Positions 9,747 to 21,863 are shown, counted from the stretch's first letter. The stretch: 64,000 bases of DNA from Lachnospiraceae bacterium AM48-27BH (GCA_003478355.1 QUFC01000015.1:1-64000); one strand, 5' to 3'. Program-made: numbers and translations. The notes: a model not told the origin generated them from the letters alone.

Positions 9747-10238
9747 TTATGTGGTCAGTTCATTACAGATCTTCTTCGATCGTAGCAGATCGGTAGAAGC
9801 AGTTTCTTCCGTAGCTTTTTTTGCCTCATCAGCGGCATCCTGTGCAGCTTCTTTTACAGTATCAACTGCGTCAGCGGCATCTTCTTCAACAACCTGTGCA
9901 GCCTCTTTAGCAGATTCCGTTGCCTGTTCAGCCGCGTCTGCCGCCTGCCTGGATACTTCGTCTGCTGCGTCAGCTACAACCTGTGCAGCCTCTTTTGCGG
10001 TCTCTTTTGTTTCTTCTTTCTTTTCTCCCAAAGTCACATAGGTGCGGGAAGCAGCTTCTGATTCATGAGGAAGAGAGCCATCAAAATCGTCATCGTCCTC
10101 ATGTTCAAAATCGTGAAAGTCCTGGTCTAATTCCTTATGAAAAGATCTATACTTTAAAAAATAAGATACACCGGCAGCAACAGCGCCGGCGGCAGTAGCC
10201 AGGGCAAGAAACTTACCAAACTTCTTTTTCTCTGACAT
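9747..10238 (-). CDS. YtxH-like membrane-anchored, Ala/Glu-rich coiled-coil protein
   Basis: About 160 residues. A short basic N-terminus is followed by one hydrophobic segment (FLALATAAGAVAAGVSYFL). Then come an acidic linker (FEHEDDDDF) and a long Ala/Glu/Lys repeat with AAQVV and AADAA units, likely an amphipathic helix. The class is related to stress-induced YtxH/general-stress proteins; function unknown. The present C-terminus (STDLLRSKKICNELTT) looks wrong. One added base near 9785 would give SATIEEDL with a stop at 9763-9765, a more natural acidic end, so one base may be missing. Confidence 0.65.
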   Translation of the reverse strand: MSEKKKFGKFLALATAAGAVAAGVSYFLKYRSFHKELDQDFHDFEHEDDDDFDGSLPHESEAASRTYVTLGEKKEETKETAKEAAQVVADAADEVSRQAADAAEQATESAKEAAQVVEEDAADAVDTVKEAAQDAADEAKKATEETASTDLLRSKKICNELTT

Positions 10239-10340
10239 AGTGGGGATGCTCCTTTCATTTCAAACATATCGATTGATTCTATTGTAATACCTTTATTTCA
10301 AAAAAGAAAGGGATATAAACAGAAAAATTTTATAAAATAC

Positions 10341-10367
10341 TTAGCACTCGACTATTGACAGTGCTAA
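10341..10367 (+). promoter_or_regulatory. CIRCE operator (HrcA site) of groESL
   Basis: TTAGCACTC, nine bases, then CAGTGCTAA. This matches the CIRCE inverted repeat except for one base in the right arm. It overlaps the groES promoter, as expected for HrcA repression relieved by heat or unfolded protein. HrcA itself is not in the window. Confidence 0.93.
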
Positions 10368-10383
10368 CAGAACGTGCTATAAC
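10355..10383 (+). promoter_or_regulatory. sigma-A promoter of groESL
   Basis: TTGACA (10355-10360), 17 bases, TATAAC (10378-10383). The -35 box lies within the CIRCE element, so HrcA binding would block RNA polymerase. Confidence 0.88.
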
Positions 10384-10455
10384 ATGTTTATGCAATGAGG
10401 AATAGTAAATGCAAAAGATGTTTCTAATCAAAAAGATTTGAGGAGGAATTTTTAT

Positions 10456-10740
10456 ATGAAGTTAGTACCATTATTTGACAGAGTTGTATTAAAACAGTTA
10501 GTGGCAGAGGAAACTACCAAGTCCGGTATCGTTCTTCCGGGTCAGGCAAAGGAGAAACCACAGCAGGCTGAGGTGATCGCGGTAGGTCCTGGCGGTGTGG
10601 TTGATGGAAAAGAGATCACCATGCAGGTAAAGGTTGGCGATAAGGTTATTTACTCCAAGTATTCTGGAACAGAGGTAGAGTTAGATAGCGAAAAATATGT
10701 AGTTGTAAAACAGAATGACATCTTAGCAGTTATCGAGTAG
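10456..10740 (+). CDS. groES: co-chaperonin GroES
   Basis: A 94-residue subunit of the heptameric lid of the GroEL folding chamber. MKLVPLFDRVVLKQL, the mobile-loop region TTKSGIVLPGQAKEKPQ, and the C-terminal ILAVIE are typical. The start at 10456 follows AGGAGGAATTT; the upstream in-frame ATG at 10438 is too close to the ribosome site. It is controlled by CIRCE. The gap to groEL (111 bases) is unusually long and contains the two-stem repeat. Confidence 0.97.
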   Translation: MKLVPLFDRVVLKQLVAEETTKSGIVLPGQAKEKPQQAEVIAVGPGGVVDGKEITMQVKVGDKVIYSKYSGTEVELDSEKYVVVKQNDILAVIE

Positions 10741-10750
10741 GAATAGCGAT

Positions 10751-10821
10751 CAAAAATCCCATCAGCGAAGCTGATCTGGAATAGATTTTTGCTCGTAACT
10801 ATGAAGGTACTGAATAGTTAA
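10751..10821 (+). repeat. two-stem repeat between groES and groEL (family B with 5' partner)
   Basis: The first module (10751-10792) is CAAAAATC... pairing with GATTTTTG and enclosing ATCAGC-gaa-GCTGAT. The second module (10795-10821) is the 27-nt hairpin: GTAACTAT, loop GAAGGTACTGA, ATAGTTAA. The same two modules in the same order are at 40332-40403. It ends 30 bases before the groEL start. Confidence 0.85.
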
Positions 10822-10827
10822 AATTGA

Positions 10828-12474
<1,647 letters not shown>

Positions 12475-12507
12475 GGAGTCAGCGCGCGGCGTGAAAAAGC
12501 ATTTTGA

Positions 12508-12548
12508 GAGGGAGACACTCATGCCTGGCATGAGTGTCTCCCGTTTTT
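12508..12548 (+). terminator. terminator of groESL
   Basis: GGGAGACACTCATG (12510-12523), five-base loop, CATGAGTGTCTCCC (12529-12542), then GTTTTT: a 14-base perfect stem. Confidence 0.92.
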
Positions 12549-12600
12549 ATATGATAGGAAATTGCGCCCTATCATATAAAAACGCTCCGCGAGGATGCAC
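12544..12600 (+). repeat. partial family A repeat (first hairpin and conserved tail)
   Basis: TTTTTATATGATAGG (12544-12558) pairs perfectly with CCTATCATATAAAAA (12568-12582). The conserved AAAAACGCTCCGCGAGGAT follows. The stem differs from the other copies at several positions, yet both arms changed together, so pairing is kept. The 3' modules of the full element are missing; the following 60 bases are unlike the other copies. Confidence 0.8.
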
Positions 12601-12668
12601 ACTCGGCACATCGGAAATACCGGTTATAGAAGTTTCACACACATATTTTACAGCAGGAGGGGTTACAA

Positions 12669-13163
12669 ATGAATGATTCTTATGCAGAGTGGCTGGTAAA
12701 ACGAAAGAATCCGGCCTACAACATTGTACTGAAAGCGGCACTGGTGCTTTTATGTGCCATCAGCCTGGTTCTAGCACTGGTGACACCATTTGGCATCATT
12801 ATTCTGACTGTCGTGGGAATTGCTTCCTATTTCGCTTTCCAGAGCCTGAGCCAGGAATTTGAGTATCTGGTAGTCAATGATCAGATCACCATTGATCGTG
12901 TGCTTGGCAAGGCAAGAAGAAAGAAAGGCTGGGAAGGTTCCTTAGCAGATGTCCAGATCATCGGACCGGTGGATGCCTATCAGGTAAAAGATCAGGACAA
13001 GCAGGGCATTAAGGTATTGGATTTCTCATCCCATCAGCCGGGAGCCAAGGTTTACGCCATTATTTATCAGAAAGGCGGTAACTGGGAGAAGATCCTGTTT
13101 GAGCCGAATCATAAGATATTAGACTGTCTTCGTCAGAGAAGTCCGAGAAAGGTCATTTTATAA
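12669..13163 (+). CDS. DUF6106-like small membrane protein
   Basis: 164 residues. Two hydrophobic segments (about residues 20-60, VLKAALVLLCAISLVLALV and FGIIILTVVGIASYFAF) are followed by a soluble domain of short beta strands (EYLVVNDQITIDRVLGKARR) resembling a bacterial PH-like fold. The family is conserved next to guaB in Lachnospiraceae, as here; its function is unknown. GGAGGGGTT precedes the ATG. The family assignment is from recognition only. Confidence 0.65.
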   Translation: MNDSYAEWLVKRKNPAYNIVLKAALVLLCAISLVLALVTPFGIIILTVVGIASYFAFQSLSQEFEYLVVNDQITIDRVLGKARRKKGWEGSLADVQIIGPVDAYQVKDQDKQGIKVLDFSSHQPGAKVYAIIYQKGGNWEKILFEPNHKILDCLRQRSPRKVIL

Positions 13164-13197
13164 GTTAAATGTGTCAATTTTTATAAGCAATTTGTAT

Positions 13198-13226
13198 TTG
13201 ACAATAGGGTGAAAACCTGTTAAAGT
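13198..13226 (+). promoter_or_regulatory. promoter of guaB
   Basis: TTGACA (13198-13203), 17 bases, TAAAGT (13221-13226), followed by a 40-base leader with a GCGAGGAAATTTG ribosome site before the ATG at 13267. Confidence 0.65.
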
Positions 13227-13239
13227 TATGAACTAATAA

Positions 13240-14721
<1,482 letters not shown>

Positions 14722-14750
14722 TTAAGAGTGAAATAGAATGTGATCGAGAG

Positions 14751-14778
14751 AAGGTGCTGCCTGCGGGTGGCGCCTTTT
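14751..14778 (+). terminator. probable guaB terminator
   Basis: AAGGTGCTGCC and GGTGGCGCCTT pair around a four-base loop, with a short T run after. The stem is imperfect. Confidence 0.5.
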
Positions 14779-14813
14779 CGCTTTAGAAACTTAGTGGAAA
14801 TTATGTTCCCTAT

Positions 14814-14842
14814 TTGCGTATTCTTTTAAAATCATATATAAT
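14814..14842 (+). promoter_or_regulatory. promoter of the AAA-ATPase-like gene
   Basis: TTGCGT (14814-14819), 17 bases, TATAAT (14837-14842), 35 bases before the GTG start at 14877. Confidence 0.7.
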
Positions 14843-14876
14843 GGTGGTAAGAATGAGCAGAAATGGAGGAGTATTC

Positions 14877-16555
14877 GTGGAAAAATTGCCTAGACTTCCG
14901 GTTGGGGTCGAAAATTTTGAGGATATCCGAAGAGAACATTTCTATTATGTAGATAAAACAGGCTTTATTGAACAATTATTGAAGGAATATGGAAAGGTCA
15001 GTTTGTTTACCCGCCCACGCCGTTTTGGAAAGACCCTGAATATGAGTATGCTGAAGGCATTTTTTGAGGTTGGGACAGATCCGGCATTGTTTAAGGACCT
15101 TAAATTTTAAAAAATGAAGAGCTGTGTGAGCAGTATATGGGCAGATTTCCAGTCGTGATGGTCAGTTTGAAAAATATCGATGCAGTCTCTTATGGAGAAG
15201 CCCAGGCCCTGACTGCGAAAATGATCAACCGGGAGGCCAGAAGGTTTCAGTTTCTAACTGAAAGTACGAAGCTGACAGAGGTGGACCGGGAATTATATGG
15301 CAGACTTCTGGATCCAGATATGGACCGCAGGGAAATTGTCAATGGATTGCAGGAACTGACGGAACTTTTAGAAAAGCATTATGGCAGAAAGGTGATCGTT
15401 CTGATTGATGAGTACGATGTGCCGCTGGATAAGGCATTTCAGCATGGATACTATGATGAGATGGTATCTCTGATTCGTGGAATGCTGGGAAGCGTGCTGA
15501 AAACCAATGACAGTCTGCAGATGGGAGTGTTGACTGGCTGTTTGAGGATCACCAAGGAAAGTATTTTCACGGGGCTGAATAATTTTAAAGTGTATTCGGT
15601 TGCGGAATCTGCGTTTGATGAGTATTTTGGTTTTACGGACCAGGAAGTAGGCGATATGCTGCGAGAGTATGGACTGGAGGATGACAGCCAGACCGTAAAA
15701 GAGTGGTATGATGGGTATACGTTTGGCGATGAAAATGTATACTGCCCGTGGGATGTGATCAATTACTGTGCGGATCACCGGAATGACCAGAAGATGCCGC
15801 CGCAGAACTATTGGCTGAATACCAGTGGAAATGCCATTGTACGGCGGTTTGTGGATATGGCCAATATTCAGACCCGCAATGAGATCGAACGGTTGATCGA
15901 TGGAAAGACGATTATCAAGGAGATTTATCAGGAACTGACGTATAATGAACTTGATTCGTCTATTGATCATTTATGGAGTGTTTTGTTTACCACCGGTTAT
16001 CTGACCAGAAAAAGGCAGATTGAGAAGAATAAGTACGAACTTTGTATTCCGAACAAAGAAATCCAGGAATTGTTCATCCGTCAGATCCAGGAGTGGTTTC
16101 AGATTTCTTCAAGAGCAGATCAGGGCACATTAAATGCTTTTTGCCAGGCATTTTCTGATGGAAATGTGGAAAAAATCCAGGAACTGTTTGGAAATTATCT
16201 CTGGAATATGATCAGTGTCCGGGACAGCGCTTTTAAGGAGAAAAAGGAGAATTTCTATCATGGAATGCTGCTGGGGCTTCTGAGATTTCGTGAGGACTGG
16301 TATATCAAATCCAATGCAGAGTCAGGAGCCGGTTACAGCGATATTCTTATTGAGATTCCGCAAAAGAGGGTAGGAATTGTGATTGAAATGAAATATGCGG
16401 AGCAGGGGAGATTTGATCAGGCCTGTGAAGTGGCTTTGCAGCAGATCAGGGAAAAGCGATATGAGGAAAAACTCATAGAAGATGGAATGAAAAGGGTTCT
16501 GGCATATGGGATTGCCTGCTATCGGAAGGAATGTGAAGTGAAAATGGAAAAATAA
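14877..16555 (+). CDS. AAA-ATPase-like / PD-(D/E)XK nuclease superfamily protein (apparent frameshift)
   Basis: One gene of about 559 residues split by a frameshift at about 15105-15111. The first part reads EKLPRLPVGVENFEDI with the ATP-binding segment RPRRFGKTLNMSML. After ...FKDLKF a stop appears, but one added A in the A run gives ILKNEELCEQYMGRFPVVMV, which leads smoothly into the downstream frame. The C-terminal part carries a PD-(D/E)XK-type SGAGYSDILIEI and VIEMKYAE. The family (AAA-ATPase_like plus DUF1703-type nuclease) is common as multicopy accessory genes in gut anaerobes; its function is unknown. GGAGGA lies 7 bases before GTG 14877, so that start is preferred over the ATG at 14856. 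Confidence 0.85.
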
Positions 16556-16590
16556 AATTAGAAACATGGCATCCTATGATGTTTCGTTAT

Positions 16591-16622
16591 AGGCTCCAGA
16601 AGAGAAAATTCTTCTGGAGCTT
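16591..16622 (+). terminator. hairpin after the AAA-ATPase-like gene
   Basis: GCTCCAGAAGA and TCTTCTGGAGC form a strong stem with a short loop. The T tract is poor (TTAATGTTT), so termination is likely but not certain. Confidence 0.55.
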
Positions 16623-16646
16623 AATGTTTATACTGACCACTAAAAT

Positions 16647-16665
16647 GATAATGATTATTATTATT
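16647..16665 (+). promoter_or_regulatory. candidate Fur box upstream of hemerythrin
   Basis: GATAATGATTATTATTATT matches the 19-base Fur consensus at 16 positions. It abuts and overlaps the -35 hexamer, where a repressor would block transcription. Which Fur-family protein would bind is not known. Confidence 0.6.
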
Positions 16666-16692
16666 GACAAACTATTGATTATCCTATATACT
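16664..16692 (+). promoter_or_regulatory. promoter of the hemerythrin gene
   Basis: TTGACA (16664-16669), 17 bases, TATACT (16687-16692): near-consensus. The gene start lies 52 bases downstream after GGAGGACAAGTT. Confidence 0.85.
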
Positions 16693-16744
16693 AGAGATAA
16701 ATAAAAACGTCGAAAACACGAATAAAAGAAATGGAGGACAAGTT

Positions 16745-17179
16745 ATGACATACGATTTTAACATTACGTTTGATGACAATTTACTGACTGGTAATAGAAC
16801 GATTGATGCCCAGCATAAGGAATTGATAGAGCGTATCCGGAACTTTGTTGTTGCCTGTCAGAATGGAGACAGCAAAGTGAAAGCGATTAAAATGTTAGAT
16901 TATCTGGATGAGTATACGGATTTTCATTTCAAAGAAGAGGAAGCATTACAGGAGAAGGCTGGTTATCCGGAGCGTGACAGACATCATGAAAAGCATGAGG
17001 AGTTTAAAAAAACGATTCAGGAGTTACATGAATATCTTCGTGATTCTGAAGGACCAACGGAGCAGTTCAGTGAGCTTGTACAGAAGAATGTAGTTGACTG
17101 GTTGTTTGGACATATTAAAACCTTTGACCGGTCGGTGGCAGAATTCATTTTCATAAGAGAAAACCCAGACCGTATCTAA
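16745..17179 (+). CDS. bacteriohemerythrin
   Basis: 144 residues forming a four-helix bundle with a non-haem di-iron O2-binding site. Ligands are visible in order: H in IDAQHKELIERI, H and E in FHFKEEEAL, the HHEKHEEF pair, and the final H..D in LFGHIKTFDRSVAEFI. In anaerobes such proteins sense or scavenge oxygen or buffer iron. It is transcribed alone from a strong promoter overlapped by a Fur-like box, which would tie it to iron supply. The metal ligands are clear; the physiological role is inference. Confidence 0.92.
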   Translation: MTYDFNITFDDNLLTGNRTIDAQHKELIERIRNFVVACQNGDSKVKAIKMLDYLDEYTDFHFKEEEALQEKAGYPERDRHHEKHEEFKKTIQELHEYLRDSEGPTEQFSELVQKNVVDWLFGHIKTFDRSVAEFIFIRENPDRI

Positions 17180-17230
17180 AGAGAAAACGCTTGAAAAATT
17201 GTAAATGAATGAAAGAGCGGAAATAATAAG

Positions 17231-17271
17231 AAGAGGAAGTCTGCAGTTCGTGCTGCAATACTTCCTCTTTT
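17231..17271 (+). terminator. terminator of the hemerythrin gene
   Basis: AAGAGGAAGT pairs with ACTTCCTCTT around an inner CTGCAG/CTGCA stem, followed by a T run. Confidence 0.85.
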
Positions 17272-17441
17272 GGTTTGTCTATGCATTTTCATGAAAAACA
17301 CTGGCCGCCGTGTGTTCCCGGGATATTCAGTGTGAGACCGGACACCGGCGATACAGGCACATATGCGCCCGCACTCCTCCCGGAACCAATGTTTTCGTCT
17401 GTATTATAGAACGGAATGGGGAGGTATGCAAGGGGAAAGTG

Positions 17442-17450
17442 TGGTATAAT
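17442..17450 (+). promoter_or_regulatory. extended -10 promoter of the Y-family polymerase gene
   Basis: TGG-TATAAT, an extended -10 without a clear -35. No LexA/SOS box was recognised next to it. The surrounding gap (17272-17538) holds otherwise only the family C repeat. Confidence 0.5.
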
Positions 17451-17464
17451 AAGGGATAAGAACT

Positions 17465-17495
17465 GTTGTTGTTTGCGCAATGCGTGAACAGTAAC
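17465..17495 (+). repeat. 31-nt hairpin repeat, family C
   Basis: GTTGTTGTT, 13-base loop TGCGCAATGCGTG, AACAGTAAC. It is followed by a degraded partial copy of the left half (17498-17515). It lies in the leader of the polymerase gene. Confidence 0.7.
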
Positions 17496-17538
17496 CTGTT
17501 GTTTGCTTAAAGCGTGGAGAAGTAAGAAAGGATTTCGC

Positions 17539-19178
17539 ATGCAACATGATAAGCCCTTAAATGAAAAGTCAGTGTTATCGGATCAAAGCGAATTTTGTGT
17601 TCCTGGATATTCCCGAACTTATATCGCCATTGATCTAAAGTCCTTCTATGCCTCCGTGGAATGCAGGGAGCGTGGCCTTGATCCTTTAAATACGAATTTG
17701 GTGGTGGCGGATGTGAGCAGGACGGAGAAAACCATCTGTCTGGCGGTCTCGCCGTCTTTAAAAGCCTATGGAATTCCGGGAAGAGCCAGGCTTTTTGAGG
17801 TGATCCAGAAAGTGCGGGAGGTCAATGCCAGACGAAAGAGCCTGGCACCGGGACAGAGGCTGGAAGGTTCCTCCTGGGATGCGTGTGTGCTCAAACAGTA
17901 TCCGAATCTGGAGGTGGATTATCTGGCAGTGCCGCCACGGATGTCCCTCTATGTGACTTACAGCACGAGGATCTATGAGGTTTACTTAAAATACATTGCC
18001 CCGGAGGACATCCACGTGTATTCTATCGACGAGGTGATGATGGATGTGACCGACTATCTGGCTACTTACCGCATGACTGCAGAAGAACTGGCCCGGAAAA
18101 TGATCCTGGACGTGCAGGAGACTGTAGGAATCACGGCGACGGCGGGAATCGGAACCAATCTGTATCTGTGCAAGGTGGCTATGGACATTGTATCCAAACA
18201 CATTCCTCCGGATGAAAATGGAGTGCGGATCGCCACGCTGGACGAGAGGAGCTACCGCAGGCTTCTGTGGGATCACCGGCCTCTGCGGGATTTCTGGCGT
18301 GTAGGAAAGGGGTATGAGACGAAGCTGGAGGCTCGTGGGCTGTATACCATGGGCGATATTGCCCGGTGTTCCATCGGAAAGCCGGAGGAGTATTATAATG
18401 AGGAATTGCTGTACCGGCTGTTTGGTGTCAATGCCGAGCTTCTCATCGACACGCCTGGGGCTGGGAGCCATGTACCATTGCGGATATTCAAGCCTATGAG
18501 CCGGAGAACAAAAGCACAGTGTCGGGGCAGGTGTTAGCCTGTGCTTATGAATGGGAGAAAGCCCGTCTGGTGCTAAAGGAGATGGCGGACCAGCTGGGAC
18601 TGGATCTGGTGGCAAAGGGACTGGTGACCGATCAGCTGGTCCTGCATGTGGGATATGACATTGATAACCTGAAAAATGAAGAGCCAGGCGTTGGATATCA
18701 GGGCGAGACCAAGATTGACCGTTACGACCGGAAGCTTCCTAAACCGGCCCACGGAACGGAAAATCTGGGAGAATCTACTGCTTCTTCCAGACTTCTGCGG
18801 GAACACGCCATGGCGCTGTATGATCGGATCGTCGATAAAAAATTGCTGATCCGCCGCCTGAGTCTGGAAGCCGGGCATCTGATTTCCAAAGAAAAAGCAG
18901 AAAAACCGGAAGAATTTCACCAGATGGATCTATTTGCCGACTATCATATCGAAGAGGCAGGGAAAGAACAGACAGGAGCAGAAGGTGCGAAAATGCCGGA
19001 AAATCAGCAAAAGAAAGAGCTGGAGAAGAAACAATCTGAAAAAGAACGGAAACTACAGGAAGCGATGCTGGATATCCGGAAACGATTTGGAAAGAATGCA
19101 GTGTTAAAAGGCATGAACCTGGAAGAAGGCGCCACCGCCAGAGAACGGAACACGCAGATTGGAGGTCATAAAGCGTAA
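17539..19178 (+). CDS. Y-family DNA polymerase (DinB/UmuC type; apparent frameshift)
   Basis: An error-prone translesion polymerase of about 546 residues. Palm motifs YIAIDLKSFYASVECRERG and VYSIDEVMMDVTDYL carry the catalytic acids; the little-finger part follows. At about 18450 the frame breaks. Adding one C restores IDHAWGWEPCTIADIQAYEP, the expected family sequence, and joins the downstream frame starting near 18519. The C-terminal tail has QMDLF, a sliding-clamp binding motif, and a charged helix. ATG 17539 follows AAAGGA; an in-frame TTG at 17503 is less likely. It is followed at once by a YolD-like gene, as with Bacillus UvrX/YqjW. Subfamily (Pol IV or Pol V-like) is uncertain. Confidence 0.88.
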
Positions 19179-19426
19179 TGGAGCAGGAATGGAGCCAGAA
19201 TAAGAACACAAATAAGAACATGGAAATGGGAGCCGAGACAGAGTTTCTGACGCCTACCCATCGATATGATGATATCATCAATCTTCCGCACCCTATTTCC
19301 CGTACCCACACACCTATGTCCATGGAGGCCAGAGCCGCCCAGTTCATGCCATTTGCAGCCCTGACCGGGCATGCGGAGGCGATCAGGGAGACGGCGAGAA
19401 GGCATATGGAAAAGTGGGAAGAGTAA
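19178..19426 (+). CDS. YolD-like protein, C-terminus replaced
   Basis: 82 residues; the ATG overlaps the polymerase stop (TAATG). The segment RYDDIINLPHPISRTHTPMS then ARAAQFMPFAALTGHAEAIRET is the conserved YolD-type core seen beside UmuC-like polymerases. In relatives the core continues in a helical C-terminal region; here the reading ends 8 residues after RETAR. The sequence next to the end belongs to a different protein (ATPase remnant), so the tail was probably lost in a deletion or rearrangement. Confidence 0.7.
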   Translation: MEQEWSQNKNTNKNMEMGAETEFLTPTHRYDDIINLPHPISRTHTPMSMEARAAQFMPFAALTGHAEAIRETARRHMEKWEE

Positions 19427-19578
19427 AAAACGTCGCAGCCCAGGATATAAGGTTTGATTATGTAGAATCAGGGTCTTTGTTGGGAGGAAAGTATAAGGAA
19501 GTGAAGTCTTATCCCGTGGGATATGAGACGATCATCCAGATGTACCCGTTAGGATTGCTGGACAGTGCGAAAGGATAA
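19427..19578 (+). pseudogene. fragment of a DUF4143-type AAA ATPase
   Basis: Translation of the frame ending at 19578 gives FDYVESGSLLGGKYKEVKSY then PVGYETIIQMYPLGLLD. It resembles the central sensor-like region of DUF4143/AAA_14 ATPases (ESGSLLG...SYPVG..T...MYP). There is no start codon, Walker A or C-terminal domain, so this is a remnant. It sits directly against the YolD-like end. The identification is by recall of the family pattern and could be wrong. Confidence 0.5.
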
Positions 19579-19579
19579 T

Positions 19580-19630
19580 GGAAAAGGCAGATGGAATAGA
19601 GTGCGTAATTCTATTCCACCTGCCTTTTCT
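19580..19630. terminator. bidirectional terminator between YolD remnant and nitroreductase
   Basis: AAAAGGCAGATGGAATAGA and TCTATTCCACCTGCCTTTT pair almost perfectly, with A and T runs on the two sides, between converging genes. Confidence 0.85.
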
Positions 19631-19659
19631 AATCTTAGATATTTGCGGAGAGAAGGCAA

Positions 19660-20181
19660 TTACTCAACAATTGCCACTTCCCCGATCTTCTCCACATTCT
19701 TCTTTGGCTCCTGTGCCGGATAACCCAGAGCTGCCATGCCATAAACGACATGATTTTTCGGAATTCCGAAGGAATCCAGGATCTCGCGGATGGCCGGGCG
19801 GTCGCAGATGCCCTGGAGCTGGTTGATCCAGACGGAACCGATACCGAAGGACCAGGCTGCGATGAAAATGTTCTCAAGGGCACAGGCGTTGTCTTCCTTT
19901 CCAAATGGACTTTCAACATCGTTGGATGGGATGATCAGAACCTCTGGCTGGTACATATTGTAGCCTTCACGGCCTAATTCTTTGCTGATGGCTGCAGCTA
20001 ATTTCTGGATTTTCTCACGATTGGTAACAGCGGTGAATTTCCAGGTCTGACGACCCATACCGCTTGGAGCGAAGCGGGCTGTTTCCAGAATCGCTTGTAA
20101 CTGATCTGCTGGAATTGCTTTTTCCTGGAAAGCGCGGACACTTCTTCTTGTCATAAGAGTTTCAATTACTGCATTCGTCAT
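19660..20181 (-). CDS. nitroreductase-family FMN protein
   Basis: 173 residues. RRSVRAFQEKAIPADQLQAI and ARFAPSGMGRQTWKF form the FMN-binding N-terminus; FGIGSVWINQ and ALGYPAQEPKKN are the C-terminal signatures. Such flavoproteins reduce nitro compounds, quinones or other electrophiles with NAD(P)H. The substrate is unknown. It starts 17 bases after the stop of the DUF1846 gene, with AAAGGAGGACC between, so the two are probably one transcript. Confidence 0.88.
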   Translation of the reverse strand: MTNAVIETLMTRRSVRAFQEKAIPADQLQAILETARFAPSGMGRQTWKFTAVTNREKIQKLAAAISKELGREGYNMYQPEVLIIPSNDVESPFGKEDNACALENIFIAAWSFGIGSVWINQLQGICDRPAIREILDSFGIPKNHVVYGMAALGYPAQEPKKNVEKIGEVAIVE

Positions 20182-20198
20182 GATAAGGTCCTCCTTTT

Positions 20199-21679
20199 TT
20201 AATGATAAAGCTTTTGGTGCTCATAGATCGGCTCAGAAGTCAGTTCAACTCCTAATGTTTTAAAGGTGCGGATATCCACACGGGAGAGGATGACAGAGGT
20301 ATGAGCCTGACAGCCTTTTAATTTGGATAACTGATCCAGAGCTTTCTGGGCGTCTGGATCGGTGGCAGCGCACATGGACAGGGCAATCAGAACCTCGTCG
20401 GTGTGAAGACGTGGGTTCTTGCTTCCTAAATAATTGACTTTTAATTTCTGGATCGGTTCAATTGCGGATGGAGCGATCAGGTGCTTCTCATCCGGGATCC
20501 CGCCCAGGCTTTGACTGCATTTAATAAAACAGCTGCAGAAGCGCCTAAGAGAGAGCCGGTCTTTCCGGTTACGATCCGTCCATCCGGAAGCTCCAGAGCG
20601 GCTGCAGGAGCCTGGGTGGCAGCAGCTTTTACATTGGCGATTCCTACAACCTTGCGGTCATCAACGGTGATTTTCGCCTGTTTCATCAGCAGCTCGATCT
20701 TATAGATCTCTTCTTCAGAGCTGTCTCCGCTTACCATACGGTTCAATGCGTGATAGTAGCGGCGGATGATCTCCTGGCGGGATGCTTCCCGGCATGCTTC
20801 GTCATCGAAAATGCAGTTGCCGGCCATATTGACACCCATATCGGTCGGGGACTTGTAAGGGCAGGAGCCGTAAATACCCTCGAAAATGGCACTTAAGACA
20901 GGGAAAATCTCCACATCGCGGTTATAATTGACCGTTGTCTCTCCATAAGCCTCTAAATGGAATGGGTCGATCATATTTACATCGTTTAAATCGGCAGTGG
21001 CAGCTTCATAAGCTAAATTTACCGGATGTTTTAATGGGAGGTTCCAGATCGGGAAGGTCTCGAATTTAGCGTAACCGGCTTTGATATTTCTCTTGTTTTC
21101 ATGATATAACTGGGAAAGGCAGGTAGCCATTTTTCCACTACCAGGTCCTGGTGCAGTGACAATGACCAGTGGTCTGGAGGTTTCAATATAGTCATTCTTG
21201 CCAAAGCCGTCATCGCTGACGATATGTTTTACATTATTTGGGTAGCCATCAATGCGGTAGTGGCGATATACCTTGATTCCCATATGCTCTAATTTAGCCT
21301 TGAAGGTGTCAGCAGCGTGCTGTCCAGAGTACTGGGTGATGACAACGCTTCCGACGAACAGTCCTTTATCGCGGAAAGACTGGATCAGACGGAGCACATC
21401 GACATCGTAAGTGATACCGAGGTCATAGCGGACTTTATTTTTCTCGATATCAGCGGCGTTGATGACAATGACGATCTCAGCCTGGTCGGAAAGCTGCATC
21501 AGCATCTGGAGCTTGCTGTCCGGCGCAAAGCCTGGAAGTACACGTGATGCGTGGTAATCGTCAAATAATTTACCGCCGAATTCCAGGTACAGTTTATCGC
21601 CAAACTGGCTGATTCGTTCTTTGATGTGTTCTGACTGCATCGTTAAGTATTTCTGATTATCAAATCCAATTTTTGACAT
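20199..21679 (-). CDS. DUF1846 protein (apparent frameshift near 3' end)
   Basis: About 494 residues. [20 protein letters not shown] and the P-loop-like [21 protein letters not shown] identify the DUF1846 family, a conserved protein of unknown enzymatic role in Firmicutes. The reading breaks at about 20500-20512 (...[11 protein letters not shown] stop). One added base gives [20 protein letters not shown] and then the family C-terminus ending [11 protein letters not shown] at stop 20199-20201, so the gene is probably whole. A large hairpin lies 30-70 bases upstream of the start. It is co-oriented with nitroreductase. Confidence 0.88.
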
Positions 21680-21707
21680 GGATGAATCCCCCTGTGTATT
21701 TTTTATA

Positions 21708-21750
21708 GAATAATCGTAACTATAAAGGTACTGAATCGTTACGATTATTC
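21708..21750. repeat. family B hairpin inside a longer palindrome, upstream of DUF1846
   Basis: GAATAATCGTAAC (21708-21720) and GTTACGATTATTC (21738-21750) are perfect 13-base arms. The centre keeps the family loop as AAAGGTACTGA. Read on the + strand it has the same orientation as the other copies, but the adjacent gene is on the - strand, so this copy is antisense to its neighbour. Confidence 0.75.
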
Positions 21751-21834
21751 ATGATGTATAATCTCTCACTTAGTGTAGCATAATGTTAAAAAAGAGAAAA
21801 CCCTTTTATTGAGAAAATAGGACGAAAAAAAAGG

Positions 21835-21863
21835 TTGACGAAAAAGTTAGTTTATGCTAACAT
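21835..21863 (+). promoter_or_regulatory. promoter of the DUF3793-flavodoxin unit
   Basis: TTGACG (21835-21840), 17 bases, TAACAT (21858-21863). A TATACT at 21863-21868 is an alternative -10 with poor spacing. Operator repeats overlap it. Confidence 0.5.

Noticed and set aside
9409..10041. Forward ORF rich in Ser/Ala (210 codons)
   Set aside because: Antisense of the Ala-rich YtxH-like gene and the 3' end of the MocR gene.
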